This document shows, one piece after another, positions 8,699-15,817 of a DNA stretch of 64,000 bases. Position 1 is the first letter of the stretch; every line of letters starts with the position of its first letter. Under the pieces are notes generated by a model, which saw only the letters and a program-made list of their open reading frames with translations, had not been told where the DNA came from and did not search any database. Location: assembly GCA_947581855.1 (NCBI GenBank), contig CANPVZ010000006.1:1-64000 (forward strand), written 5' to 3'. The position numbers and the translations under genes were made by a program. This DNA is from an uncultured Phocaeicola sp. (GTDB taxonomy: Bacteria; Bacteroidota; Bacteroidia; Bacteroidales; Bacteroidaceae).

Positions 8699-8943
8699 AA
8701 CTGTGCAAATAAATTTTGTTGTATTCCCTTCTTCGCGGTTCTTGCGTAAATCGGACATTTGTTCCGATAGGCGCAAGCCCCTAACTTGGCTTCGTCAAAT
8801 CGTTGCTCCCAAAGTTCCGCATAGGCTTCCGTTCCCGGTTCTGCTTCTGTGTTTAGGAAGGCTAACAACTTCATGCAGAAAAAGCCGCGTTCTTTGGTCT
8901 TTTCGCCGTATATCTCTACCAAACCGTTACCGTTTACTTTCAT
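8695..8943 (-). CDS. Small phage protein with conserved cysteines
   Basis: 82 residues. Cysteines in GACAYRNKCPIYAR and one in the N-terminal half could bind metal, but there is no full zinc-finger spacing. It overlaps the genes on both sides by 4 bp (ATGA), the signature of tight translational coupling. No function assigned. Confidence 0.6.
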   Translation of the reverse strand: MKVNGNGLVEIYGEKTKERGFFCMKLLAFLNTEAEPGTEAYAELWEQRFDEAKLGACAYRNKCPIYARTAKKGIQQNLFAQL

Positions 8944-9452
8944 TTCCCTGCTATTTTTTGTTCCACCTTTGTTCTTAATCTCGCTTCTGCATCGGCTACG
9001 TTCTTTCTCGCACGCTCCAGCTTTCTCCGAACTTTAACTAACTGCGGGTCGTTGGTTTCGTCAAAGAACAAATTACCTTTGTTTGCTTCGATGTAGTCTT
9101 TTATCCTATTTTCTTGTAAGGTTATTCGCCCCTTCAATGCGGTTAGTCTTGATAAATCGGAATTAAAGCCGTATGTTTCTCCGCTTGTTTTATCATAAAA
9201 AGACAATGTCTCATATATATGTGCTCGCGGGTCTGTACACGTTAATTTAGCCATGCGCCAATTTATAACCCACCGTCGCCGCTGTAAGATTTCGCGGGGT
9301 AGGTCGTAACGGTGTAATACAACTTTTTTGCCGTTTACCTTCTTGCAAATACAAAGTACACAATACACTTTTATGCCTAATTCCCGTTCTGCCTTTGCGT
9401 ATGCTTTTACAATTTCCTCCCAACTTTCGCCGATACCTTTTTCTTGTGCCAT
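8940..9452 (-). CDS. Phage protein of unknown function
   Basis: 170 residues. The N-terminal half is mixed and contains VYCVLCICKKVNGKKVVLHRYDL. The C-terminal half is heptad-like and highly charged (VKVRRKLERARKNVADAEARL), so it probably oligomerises. It overlaps the next gene by 4 bp and is 3 bp from the one upstream. I do not recognise a family. Confidence 0.6.
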   Translation of the reverse strand: MAQEKGIGESWEEIVKAYAKAERELGIKVYCVLCICKKVNGKKVVLHRYDLPREILQRRRWVINWRMAKLTCTDPRAHIYETLSFYDKTSGETYGFNSDLSRLTALKGRITLQENRIKDYIEANKGNLFFDETNDPQLVKVRRKLERARKNVADAEARLRTKVEQKIAGK

Positions 9453-9455
9453 AAG

Positions 9456-9908
9456 CTAATATCTGAACGTTGTAAATTGAATAATAGCAAAGGTTAGCGC
9501 GTTTTCCTGCGCCTTATCGAATACCGGGATAAACCATGCTGCAAATTCCGAAGGTGTCAGCCCGTCGTTACGCGCCAAATCTTCCAACTTAACCGGGTGT
9601 CCTTCAACTTCTGCGGTAAAGTTTAAACCGTTCCTTCGTAATATCAAAGGCTGAACTATGCACATGTTAGCCGGAACTTCTAAAATACTTTCCTGCGGGC
9701 TTCTATACGGTTTGTCTGCCCATTGTCGTAGGCATAACGTACCGCTTTTTTCCTGCAAGGCGGTTATTTTTTTCTTCCAATACTCATAATTGCATCGGCA
9801 TGTGTGCCGCTTTTGACCGTTAAGAACCTTCGCCTTAAAATCGGTTGCTTCGCCTGCCCGGAAATGTGCCGGGAAGAACTTCTTACTTAATAATACTACT
9901 GCTTTCAT
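9456..9908 (-). CDS. Possible ASCH-like domain protein
   Basis: 150 residues. The segment FKAKVLNGQKRHTCRCNYEYW resembles the G-x-K-x-x-T-x-R signature of ASCH/PUA-like folds, with a later SGTLCLRQWADKPYRSPQ strand-rich part. ASCH domains bind RNA or modified nucleotides, so a role in RNA or nucleotide handling during early infection is possible. The assignment is by motif only and should be held loosely. Its start overlaps the preceding gene by 26 bp. Confidence 0.55.
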   Translation of the reverse strand: MKAVVLLSKKFFPAHFRAGEATDFKAKVLNGQKRHTCRCNYEYWKKKITALQEKSGTLCLRQWADKPYRSPQESILEVPANMCIVQPLILRRNGLNFTAEVEGHPVKLEDLARNDGLTPSEFAAWFIPVFDKAQENALTFAIIQFTTFRY

Positions 9909-10170
9909 TATCGGTCTGTTGGGTTGCGTCGGGCTGTATGAATAAATCCGACTTGTTTATAGTTATAAAAATGGGTTGCAGCGGTTGGTTGAAGGTTAGA
10001 AGGCTTACCCATAATTCGCCCGTTTTGGCTATTTTTTTTCGTTCCGCTTCGTCTAATTCAAAACAGAAAATAGCCTGCCCTTCTTTCGTTTTATGTGCTG
10101 GCAATGGCTTGTATTCGGGTTGTCCCTCGCCGTAAACTACGTTTGCTTCTTGAAATTTTTTTGGTTTCAT
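9883..10170 (-). CDS. Small phage protein of unknown function
   Basis: 95 residues starting MKPKKFQEANVVYGEGQPEY. A compact predicted beta-rich domain (QAIFCFELDEAERKKIAKTGELWVSLLTFNQPLQPIFIT) is followed by a Gln/Ser/Asp-rich tail. It overlaps the ASCH-like gene by 26 bp. No family recognised. Confidence 0.6.
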   Translation of the reverse strand: MKPKKFQEANVVYGEGQPEYKPLPAHKTKEGQAIFCFELDEAERKKIAKTGELWVSLLTFNQPLQPIFITINKSDLFIQPDATQQTDNESSSIIK

Positions 10171-10202
10171 TGTCTTACTACTTTTAAAGTTTGTATAGTT
10201 CT

Positions 10203-10556
10203 TTATTTTTCTTGTTTTTCAGAATGGGTTGATATATATTTCTGTTCTGTTTTCATCAATATATCAACCAGCTTATGTTCTTCAAGAAAATGCGCCTTAT
10301 CTTCATCTGTAGAGCATGAATGGAACTGACTTAAATAACCTTGTGTCGTCGCTTTTAAAATAGTCTGTAAATCGTTGTTTTCCCAACAATATGGGCAAAC
10401 GTAGAACACCCCGTATTTATCGGTAATGTCTATATGTTCACGACTGCAAACCGACCAAGGCAAATTACAAATCCCGCAACAACTTTCAGAACGGTAAATT
10501 TGCTTATAGGCTGAAACGACAAAAGGCAATCTTTTTATTTCTTCTTTTCTATTCAT
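10203..10556 (-). CDS. Small protein with two CxxC pairs, probable zinc binding
   Basis: 117 residues. CGICNLPWSVC and VCPYCW supply two CxxC-type pairs about 25 residues apart, typical of a zinc ribbon; the C-terminal half is helical. Such phage proteins often bind nucleic acid or host RNA polymerase, but nothing here shows the target. It is followed 21 bp upstream on the operon by the SSB gene. Confidence 0.65.
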   Translation of the reverse strand: MNRKEEIKRLPFVVSAYKQIYRSESCCGICNLPWSVCSREHIDITDKYGVFYVCPYCWENNDLQTILKATTQGYLSQFHSCSTDEDKAHFLEEHKLVDILMKTEQKYISTHSEKQEK

Positions 10557-10577
10557 TTTTCTGTTAGCTGAATATTT

Positions 10578-11006
10578 TTAAAAAGGAAGATCATCTTTTT
10601 CGTTTTCTGGTGGAAACGGCGACGCACTTCCCGCCGGGGTATAGGTTGGCGGCGTGCTGGTAGTAGCTGGCTGTTGCTGCTCGTTTTGTGTTTCCTGCTT
10701 ACTGCCTAATAGTTGAAGTTCACGCACAAGGCAATTAACACCCGCTTGTACTCCGTTCCCGGAATTGAATGTTTTAACGGAAAGGCTACCGCGTACATAT
10801 ACCTGCGTTCCCTTCTTCAAATAACTTACTACGGAACTTTCGCCGGGCTTTAGGCAGCTAACCCACGTTGTCCGGCTGTGCTGGTTGCCCTGTCCGTCTT
10901 TATAGCGTTCTGTACTCGCAACGTTGAAAGCAATAAACTTTTGCCCGTTGAACTCTTTAATTTCTGCATCGTTGCCGATGTTTCCTATTACTGTTACTGC
11001 TAACAT
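10578..11006 (-). CDS. ssb: Single-stranded DNA-binding protein
   Basis: 142 residues. The N-terminal OB fold (MLAVTVIGNIGNDAEIKEFNG, FNVASTERYKDGQGN, TTWVSCLKPGESS, KGTQVYVRGSLSV) matches bacterial SSB. It is followed by a Gln/Thr/Pro-rich linker and the acidic tip DDLPF that recruits replication and repair partners. It coats single strands during phage replication and probably works with the RecT-like and SbcC-like proteins of the same operon. Its start overlaps the preceding small gene by 7 bp. Confidence 0.95.
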   Translation of the reverse strand: MLAVTVIGNIGNDAEIKEFNGQKFIAFNVASTERYKDGQGNQHSRTTWVSCLKPGESSVVSYLKKGTQVYVRGSLSVKTFNSGNGVQAGVNCLVRELQLLGSKQETQNEQQQPATTSTPPTYTPAGSASPFPPENEKDDLPF

Positions 11007-11221
11007 AAATGTTTAATTTTATGGTTAATATATTCTTGCCATTCCGGGGTTATAACGTCCATCACGTCTTTTCCCGGATTATTTTCTTGCCAAACTTGTG
11101 CTTCCCTTACCATTTCGTTTGCAACCTCGGTAGGGGTTCTTAACCCGGTTACGTCCATCAAAAAGCTACAATCCGGTATAGGTACTATTTCCTCAATAAA
11201 ATCAAATGTCAGTTGCTCCAT
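11000..11221 (-). CDS. Small acidic phage protein
   Basis: 73 residues starting MEQLTFDFIEEIVPIPDC. It is acidic at the N-terminus and helical at the C-terminus, with no recognised family. Its reading frame overlaps the start of ssb by 7 bp, so it is likely coupled to SSB translation. Confidence 0.6.
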   Translation of the reverse strand: MEQLTFDFIEEIVPIPDCSFLMDVTGLRTPTEVANEMVREAQVWQENNPGKDVMDVITPEWQEYINHKIKHLC

Positions 11222-11231
11222 GCCGTCTTTC

Positions 11232-11486
11232 TTATCCTATTGCGCTATAATAGGCTACGTGTATCACGTCGTACATCTTTCCTACTATCGCAAATTGAAA
11301 ATTACTATCTGCGTTCGGTTGAACGTTGGGAATGTTTATAAATTCGTAAGTGTACCCTTCAACGGTATAGGCGGCTATTTCCCGGTTGCTTTTAGCGAAG
11401 GCTGTTAAGCTACTCATCAATAGCTTATAGTAGTCTTCCCCGAAAGCCTTTATTAGCTTGCTTTTATTTCTTAGTGCAAATCTCAT
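11232..11486 (-). CDS. Small phage protein of unknown function
   Basis: 84 residues starting MRFALRNKSKLIKAFGEDYY. An N-terminal helical half and a strand-rich C-terminal half (FQFAIVGKMYDVIHVAYYSAI). No motif is recognised. It sits between the DUF4406 gene and the small acidic gene in the early operon. Confidence 0.6.
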   Translation of the reverse strand: MRFALRNKSKLIKAFGEDYYKLLMSSLTAFAKSNREIAAYTVEGYTYEFINIPNVQPNADSNFQFAIVGKMYDVIHVAYYSAIG

Positions 11487-11497
11487 AGCGAAAAACC

Positions 11498-11512
11498 GTC
11501 TTATTTTAATAC
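11498..11512. promoter_or_regulatory. GTATTA-N3-TAATAC palindrome, copy 3 (one mismatch)
   Basis: On the minus strand GTATTAAAATAAGAC, which matches the dyad except for one base in the right arm. It overlaps the stop codon of the gene at 11501 and lies before the next start (11486). See the other copies at 2160, 7461, 22231 and 23758. Confidence 0.35.
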
Positions 11513-12109
11513 GTCTTTTGGAACACTTAACTTTTTACTCAATAGGGTAGCAACCTTTTCGGCTGCTGCGCGAAACTCTTTGTTATACTTGTATTCGCTA
11601 TCGTACCGCCGAAGGTAATAACATATCGTACTTTGGTCGTGTAAGGTTTCTTCCGCTATACGTTGGGTATTCTCGCCGCGTTTTTTGCAATGATGCGCGT
11701 AAATCATCCGGGCGTAAACGTGCCAGCGGTTACGGCTGTCTTCTGAAATGGAAGCGAAGCTAACCCCCATAGCTGTAAGTATAGCCGTCTTTATATCCCG
11801 GTGTTTGGGTGGTTTCTCATAGTTTATAATCAGTCCCAAACCTTCGGCTATGTACAGTTCCAGCCCTGCGCCCGTGCTGCGTTCCCAATTAGAAAGCATA
11901 TAAATCGCGTCGCAATCAAGCAAAAGGCGAATATCCACCTTCATTTGTTCGTGCCAGCGCGAACCCGGCTTTAATTCGTACCGCAATGGGTTTACAACCT
12001 CGTAACCCTTTGCCATAAGTTCCGCTTCCGCCTTGCTGAACCTTTCCACGTATTCAGCTACCGGAAGTCCGGTTATCTGTCCCGAAATATAAACTTTGTG
12101 CTTCTTCAT
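11501..12109 (-). CDS. DUF4406 (deoxyribosyltransferase-like) domain joined to DnaA domain IV-like HTH
   Basis: 202 residues. Residues 1-100 are a DUF4406 / nucleoside 2-deoxyribosyltransferase-like fold: KVYISGQITGLP at the start, EVVNPL, then CDAIYMLSNWERSTGAGLE. Residues about 125-190 (RWHVYARMIYAHHCKKRGEN, IAEETLHDQSTICYYLRRYD) resemble the DnaA C-terminal DNA-binding helix-turn-helix, whose signature is a D(H/Q)ST loop. A fusion of the two suggests a DNA-binding replication or nucleotide-sensing factor. It lies directly beside the helicase-loader and initiator-like genes. The enzymatic activity is not certain. Confidence 0.7.
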   Translation of the reverse strand: MKKHKVYISGQITGLPVAEYVERFSKAEAELMAKGYEVVNPLRYELKPGSRWHEQMKVDIRLLLDCDAIYMLSNWERSTGAGLELYIAEGLGLIINYEKPPKHRDIKTAILTAMGVSFASISEDSRNRWHVYARMIYAHHCKKRGENTQRIAEETLHDQSTICYYLRRYDSEYKYNKEFRAAAEKVATLLSKKLSVPKDVLK

Positions 12110-12210
12110 GTCTTCTATGTTTTTTTGCCCGTTAAGGCGTTATTATATTGTTTCCCTTACATCTTACTGTCTGAAATACGATAGTTGAAAATCGTGGTTC
12201 ATTTGTACGC

Positions 12211-12927
12211 CTATCGCGATGTTAGCCTTGTTAGTCTTGGTCGGTAACTTGAATTATCGAAGCCTATAAGGTCGAACATCTCTATAAATCGGTCGGCTAC
12301 GCGAACCCCGTAACGCTTGGCTATATCTTCGTCGCCTTCCAAGTTTGAGGTTATAATCGTAAATAGCTGGCGGTCGTAACGATGGTATAGCAAATCTACC
12401 AACGGGCTAACCTCGTTTCCCCAAACCTTTAGGCTTGCTGGTTCTGTCCCTACGTCATCAATGCAAAGAAGCTCGGTATTCTTCAAATCCGCTAAAAGTT
12501 CCTGCTTTTCGCCTTTTGCTGCTTCTGTAAGTGCGGAAGCTGGAATAAAGGAAACACCTTTACGCTCAAACGATATATCGCTGTGGTAAATCGTGTTTAT
12601 TAGCTGGGAAATTGCACGCGCTAATGTTGTCTTTCCGCATCCGGGTGTTCCGTACATGAATAACCCCGGTTTCATGCTTTCGCCAACAAGCCAACGCGCC
12701 GCCATTGTAAGGTGTTGCCTTGTCGCTTCGTCTTCTTGGTAGGTATAACCCCGGTTTTCAACTTGGAAACGGTAACATTCGCGTAGCATGGCGGGTACGT
12801 CCTGCGTATAACGGTCAATCCTAAAGCGTGCTACGGCGGGGCTTCTTTTGCGTAGTAGGTTCGCAAATGCCGCTATATCTATTCGTTGTATCGGTTGCTC
12901 CTGCTTTTTGTTCTCTGTTGTTCCCAT
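12211..12927 (-). CDS. DnaC-like AAA+ helicase loader
   Basis: 238 residues. Walker A GTPGCGKTTLARAI near residues 91-104, Walker B ELLCIDDVGTE near residue 150, a sensor I Asn in TIITSNLEGD, and an arginine-rich end (RVADRFIEMFDLIGF). This is the DnaC/IstB pattern: an ATPase that loads the host DnaB helicase onto an origin. It overlaps the end of the initiator-like gene by 107 bp, an unusually long overlap with both frames apparently coding. Partnering with that gene, as lambda P with O, is the natural reading. Confidence 0.88.
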   Translation of the reverse strand: MGTTENKKQEQPIQRIDIAAFANLLRKRSPAVARFRIDRYTQDVPAMLRECYRFQVENRGYTYQEDEATRQHLTMAARWLVGESMKPGLFMYGTPGCGKTTLARAISQLINTIYHSDISFERKGVSFIPASALTEAAKGEKQELLADLKNTELLCIDDVGTEPASLKVWGNEVSPLVDLLYHRYDRQLFTIITSNLEGDEDIAKRYGVRVADRFIEMFDLIGFDNSSYRPRLTRLTSR

Positions 12928-13678
12928 TGTCTTTCCTTATTTTAATTCTTAGATGATTAATCAAATGCCGCGCCCATTCGGTATAATTTATGTGGGTATC
13001 TCCGGTTAGTTCCCATTCATCTATAACTTCTTCGGCTTCCTTGCGCAATCGTTCGGGAGTGACATAAAGTTGCATGCAAATGGTTTCTATCTGCGCCCTT
13101 TTGTTTTCGCTGAAAAATTCGGTTAGGAACTTACGGTTTTCGGTTTCCTTGCCGTTTGTGCTTTCTCTCTCGCGCACACCATCAAGAAGAGCAGGAGAAG
13201 GATATTTATTAATCATATCAATATCATTACATATCATATCAATGTTGTTTTCGGTTGTTTTCGCTTGTTTTTTCAACCCTTCGGTTGTTTCGGTTGAAAA
13301 ATCAACCGCCCGGTTGTTTGGGTTGTTTTGGCTTGTTTCCTCGGTTTCCGTATTCTTTTTCTTCTTTCGTGCGTTCTGATTACCTTTAGGTGCACCCCCT
13401 AATTTGCCGTTAGCTTTATTCAACTGCACTGTTTCCGCGTAACGCTTGTTATCAGCTTCAAGACGTTTTCGGATGGGTGCAAATGCTATCCTAACGGTTT
13501 TGTTTGCCGTCATTGCTTCCAAATCTTCCACCGCCTTCGTCCGTATAGCCTCGTTTTCGCTTTCTAATTGGTTGTAGGCTCTAATCGCGCGGAACAACAT
13601 AGCCGTTTCTTCATCATCGAGTTCATCAAGCACTGAAAGCAAATCCATATATAATACGAATGAATTTTTATCGCCCAT
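12821..13678 (-). CDS. Replication initiator-like protein (DUF6291-type N-terminus, DUF7833-like C-terminus)
   Basis: 285 residues. The N-terminal region (FVLYMDLLSVLDELDDEETAML, FAPIRKRLEADNKRY) matches the DUF6291-type domain seen next to helicase loaders. The linker of about residues 110-170 is low in complexity. The C-terminal region (VTPERLRKEAEEVIDEWELTG, YTEWARHLINHLRIK) resembles DUF7833. Its position directly before a DnaC-like gene, plus an iteron-like array inside the linker-coding DNA, point to an origin-binding initiator comparable to lambda O. Direct evidence of DNA binding is lacking. Confidence 0.75.
   Translation of the reverse strand: MGDKNSFVLYMDLLSVLDELDDEETAMLFRAIRAYNQLESENEAIRTKAVEDLEAMTANKTVRIAFAPIRKRLEADNKRYAETVQLNKANGKLGGAPKGNQNARKKKKNTETEETSQNNPNNRAVDFSTETTEGLKKQAKTTENNIDMICNDIDMINKYPSPALLDGVRERESTNGKETENRKFLTEFFSENKRAQIETICMQLYVTPERLRKEAEEVIDEWELTGDTHINYTEWARHLINHLRIKIRKDNGNNREQKAGATDTTNRYSGICEPTTQKKPRRSTL
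13201..13340. other. Candidate phage replication origin inside the initiator-like gene
   Basis: From 13241 to 13340 a TTG-centred motif (CGGTTGTTT and variants, some inverted as CAACC) recurs about every 10 bp: GTTG or cTTG at 13244, 13254, 13264, 13284, 13293, 13313, 13322 and 13332, with inverted CAAC at 13274 and 13303. Beside it, 13201-13247 is very AT-rich and carries ATCATATCAAT twice, 21 bp apart (13212 and 13233). Iterons next to an AT-rich unwinding region, within the initiator gene and before the helicase loader, is the lambda ori layout. The motif falls in more than one codon register, so it is not just a repeated peptide. Confidence 0.6.
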
Positions 13679-13723
13679 GATAGATATATTTAAGGGGCAC
13701 GCCCGAAGGCGCGCCCCGGTTAG

Positions 13724-14572
13724 TTAATAACTTTCTTCTTGGTCTTTATATGCCAAACAGAAGGCTTTTTCTACAATCGCATTGCAAGCGAAAGGCGAAG
13801 CCGCAAGTATGGAAATATCCACTACTTTGCATTCGTCGTTTTCTTTCTCTATGCGTTCTTTTATCCTGCTGTTTATCCATGCGGTAATGACTACCTTAGC
13901 CGTATCTACGTCGCGCGTCTTTACAACAAAATCGTAGTTCTGCTTATTCGGTTCTTCTTCGTCTTCCGATTGTATTGCTACGTCGGCTTCAACCTTATAA
14001 TACTTCGTGTCATTGCGCTGTTCTTCCCCGTCGTTGCTTTCTTCGCCTTCCTCGTTTGCTCCTTCCTGCGCTTCCACGTGCTTCCGCAGTCGGTCGTTAA
14101 GGATTATAACCCTATCCATCAACTTTATGCCAACGATGTCGAACGGTTGGGTAAAATTCAGCTCTATATAGTCGGTCGCAACCTCATAGGCTTTGACTAT
14201 GTTTTGCGCCTGCAATATAAAGTTATGCCGCTTGCCGCCAATGGTAGCGGAAATCTTGAACGGGTAAAGACTGGTTCGCTTGTTTTCGTAAGCGAGCCTT
14301 CGCTGGTTACTTACTTCTACTTCCTTTACGTCATTGCTTTGCAAGTAGAAATTTATTTCGGTCGCCAAATCGTTATCTATATACTTCCCGCGCTCAAACA
14401 AAATTTCGTTGCGTTCAATGGTTACAACTTCGCCCGTTTCGTCGTCCACAAAATCCTCGTTCCATGTACGCAAAACGTTTGCTGCCAAGTATTTCCCTAT
14501 TATCCGGCGTATGTCCGAAGTTTTGAAGCGTACTTCGTCTTTCCGGGTCTGTATTTTTTCGTTCTGCTTCAT
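13724..14572 (-). CDS. Phage early protein, possible DUF4494-like C-terminus
   Basis: 282 residues. The N-terminal part has a strand-rich core (FKISATIGGKRHNFILQAQN), a middle acidic linker (EEGEESNDGEEQRND), then TKYYKVEADVAIQ and DVDTAKVVITAWINSRIKE, which weakly resemble DUF4494. No catalytic motif is seen. It is followed by HU and its start overlaps the HU stop by 4 bp. Function unknown. Confidence 0.6.
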   Translation of the reverse strand: MKQNEKIQTRKDEVRFKTSDIRRIIGKYLAANVLRTWNEDFVDDETGEVVTIERNEILFERGKYIDNDLATEINFYLQSNDVKEVEVSNQRRLAYENKRTSLYPFKISATIGGKRHNFILQAQNIVKAYEVATDYIELNFTQPFDIVGIKLMDRVIILNDRLRKHVEAQEGANEEGEESNDGEEQRNDTKYYKVEADVAIQSEDEEEPNKQNYDFVVKTRDVDTAKVVITAWINSRIKERIEKENDECKVVDISILAASPFACNAIVEKAFCLAYKDQEESY

Positions 14573-14841
14573 AGCTTATCCGCGTTAAAGTCCTTTGACG
14601 GTTTGAAAACAACAACCTTGCGGGCTGGAACTAATATGGTTTCGCCCGTATTTATGTTCCGGGCTGGTTTCGCCTTGCGTTGCTTCGTTTGAAAAGTACC
14701 GAAGCCGCGAATAGTTACCGCATCGCCGCCCGTCACTTCGTCCCGAATAACATCAAATGTACGTTCTAATACTTCCTTTACTTGGTAGCCGTTTAATCCG
14801 GTCTGTTCCGCTACCGAGTTCACTAATTCCTGCTTTGTCAT
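14569..14841 (-). CDS. HU/IHF-family DNA-binding protein
   Basis: 90 residues, the canonical HU length. MTKQELVNSVAEQTGLNGYQ forms the dimer helices, then the VTIRGFGTF beta turn, the DNA-gripping arm (RKAKPARNINTGETILVPA) with the conserved RNP-like tip, and the C-terminal VVFKPSKDFNADKL. It bends and compacts DNA and could serve phage origin opening or site-specific recombination. It overlaps its upstream neighbour's stop by 4 bp and its downstream neighbour's start by 4 bp. Confidence 0.95.
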   Translation of the reverse strand: MTKQELVNSVAEQTGLNGYQVKEVLERTFDVIRDEVTGGDAVTIRGFGTFQTKQRKAKPARNINTGETILVPARKVVVFKPSKDFNADKL

Positions 14842-15392
14842 AGCTTCTCAATTAAAATTTGTTCGTATAAGTCTGTAAATTGGTTGCCCGCGTACCGTGC
14901 CAAACGTGAAGCGTAGAAGCAAAGCCGAGAGCCGAAATTCGCAGCCGTATTCGAAGCCGCGTTATACGTATTCGCGCACGAAAGCCCGGCAGAACCTTTG
15001 CCTTTCGCGTTTTCTTGTATATAGAAGTAAGGGTAGTATTTGTATTGGTCGGTATTGTTCCAATCCGGTTTCCAGCCTTCGTTAAGTGCTGCGGCAATAG
15101 TTTCCAATTTGCGGCGTGCTATTTCGTCCGGTCTGAACCCTTGCGCCTTCGCGTTTTGTTCGTTTATCGGCTCTACTCCCAATACTTTACATGCGTCCTC
15201 GTAGGTCTTTATCCGGTCGGTTATTTCCTCGTAATCTTCTTCCTTGTAGAAGTAATCGAAAATAGTACCGTTTCCTTCACTTTCGGTAAGTTCCTTTACA
15301 GCGTCCTGCGCTTCTTCTATACCGTCATATCTACCTTGCAAACGCAAACTATCGTTTTCGTTTTCTTTTCTGTATAAACAAATCTTTTTCAT
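14838..15392 (-). CDS. Phage protein with hypervariable block, paralogue A
   Basis: 184 residues. The N-terminal half is specific to this copy. From about residue 62 it parallels the gene at 17412: TYEDACKVLGVEPINEQ, then EGWKPDWNN, KYYPYF, then AGLSC and GSRLCF, then ARYAG.QF.DLY. Between the AGLSC and GSRLCF anchors the residues are Asn/Thr/Ala/Ser-rich and differ from the paralogue at eight positions. The block is encoded by 14917-14990. This arrangement suggests a ligand-binding domain diversified by a retroelement, but no signal peptide or tail-fibre feature is present and the gene lies in the early operon. Biochemical function unknown. Confidence 0.72.
   Translation of the reverse strand: MKKICLYRKENENDSLRLQGRYDGIEEAQDAVKELTESEGNGTIFDYFYKEEDYEEITDRIKTYEDACKVLGVEPINEQNAKAQGFRPDEIARRKLETIAAALNEGWKPDWNNTDQYKYYPYFYIQENAKGKGSAGLSCANTYNAASNTAANFGSRLCFYASRLARYAGNQFTDLYEQILIEKL
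14917..14990 (-). repeat. Variable-repeat-like block A (74 nt)
   Basis: Aligns without gaps to 17851-17924. Sixty-four of 74 positions are identical. All 10 differences are at first or second codon positions and all change the protein, with no synonymous change. In seven of the ten, one copy has A on the coding strand, and the other three can be derived from A. Flanking sequence on both sides is strongly diverged. The 3' boundary ends in GGCTCTCGGCTTTGCTT, a candidate initiation-of-mutagenic-homing segment. Confidence 0.65.
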
Positions 15393-15410
15393 GTCAATTA
15401 AAAATAAATA

Positions 15411-15806
15411 TTAAAATAATGTTCCCTGCTTGGGCTTGTGCGCATCTTCATAAAGGATGCGCCTTTGTCTTGCTATGCTCAACCGTACCGCTTTTATAGC
15501 TTCCTCACGTCCTTTTAGGCTTTCTTCGTACTCCAAAAGTTCGCTTTCGGTCGTAGCCAAGAAATAGCCTTCGGAAGTCGCTATAAGTCCCGGTAGAAGG
15601 TCATTTGTACGAATGTGGTTTATTATCTTCCTTAGCCGTGCCACGTCTATCTTGTAGCTGTCACGTAACCGGGAAATAATATACTTATTCGTTACCGCGT
15701 TGGCTTTGCCTATCTTGGTTTTCAAGCCTTCAAGAATAATCGGAAGGATTACTTTCCTTTCGTATTCTGTCAGCGGTTGCGTTTCTTCTGAAAACCCTTT
15801 AATCAT
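15411..15806 (-). CDS. Phage early protein, possible winged-helix
   Basis: 131 residues. TEYERKVILPIILEGLKTKIG, KYIISRLRDSYKIDVARLRKIINHIR and then GLIATSEGYFLATTESEL look like a winged-helix arrangement with a beta-hairpin wing, followed by a charged C-terminal helix. This fold is common in phage DNA-binding proteins. It lies between the MBL-fold hydrolase gene and paralogue A. The identification is structural guesswork from the pattern. Confidence 0.6.
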   Translation of the reverse strand: MIKGFSEETQPLTEYERKVILPIILEGLKTKIGKANAVTNKYIISRLRDSYKIDVARLRKIINHIRTNDLLPGLIATSEGYFLATTESELLEYEESLKGREEAIKAVRLSIARQRRILYEDAHKPKQGTLF

Positions 15807-15817
15807 AGTACTTGCAA

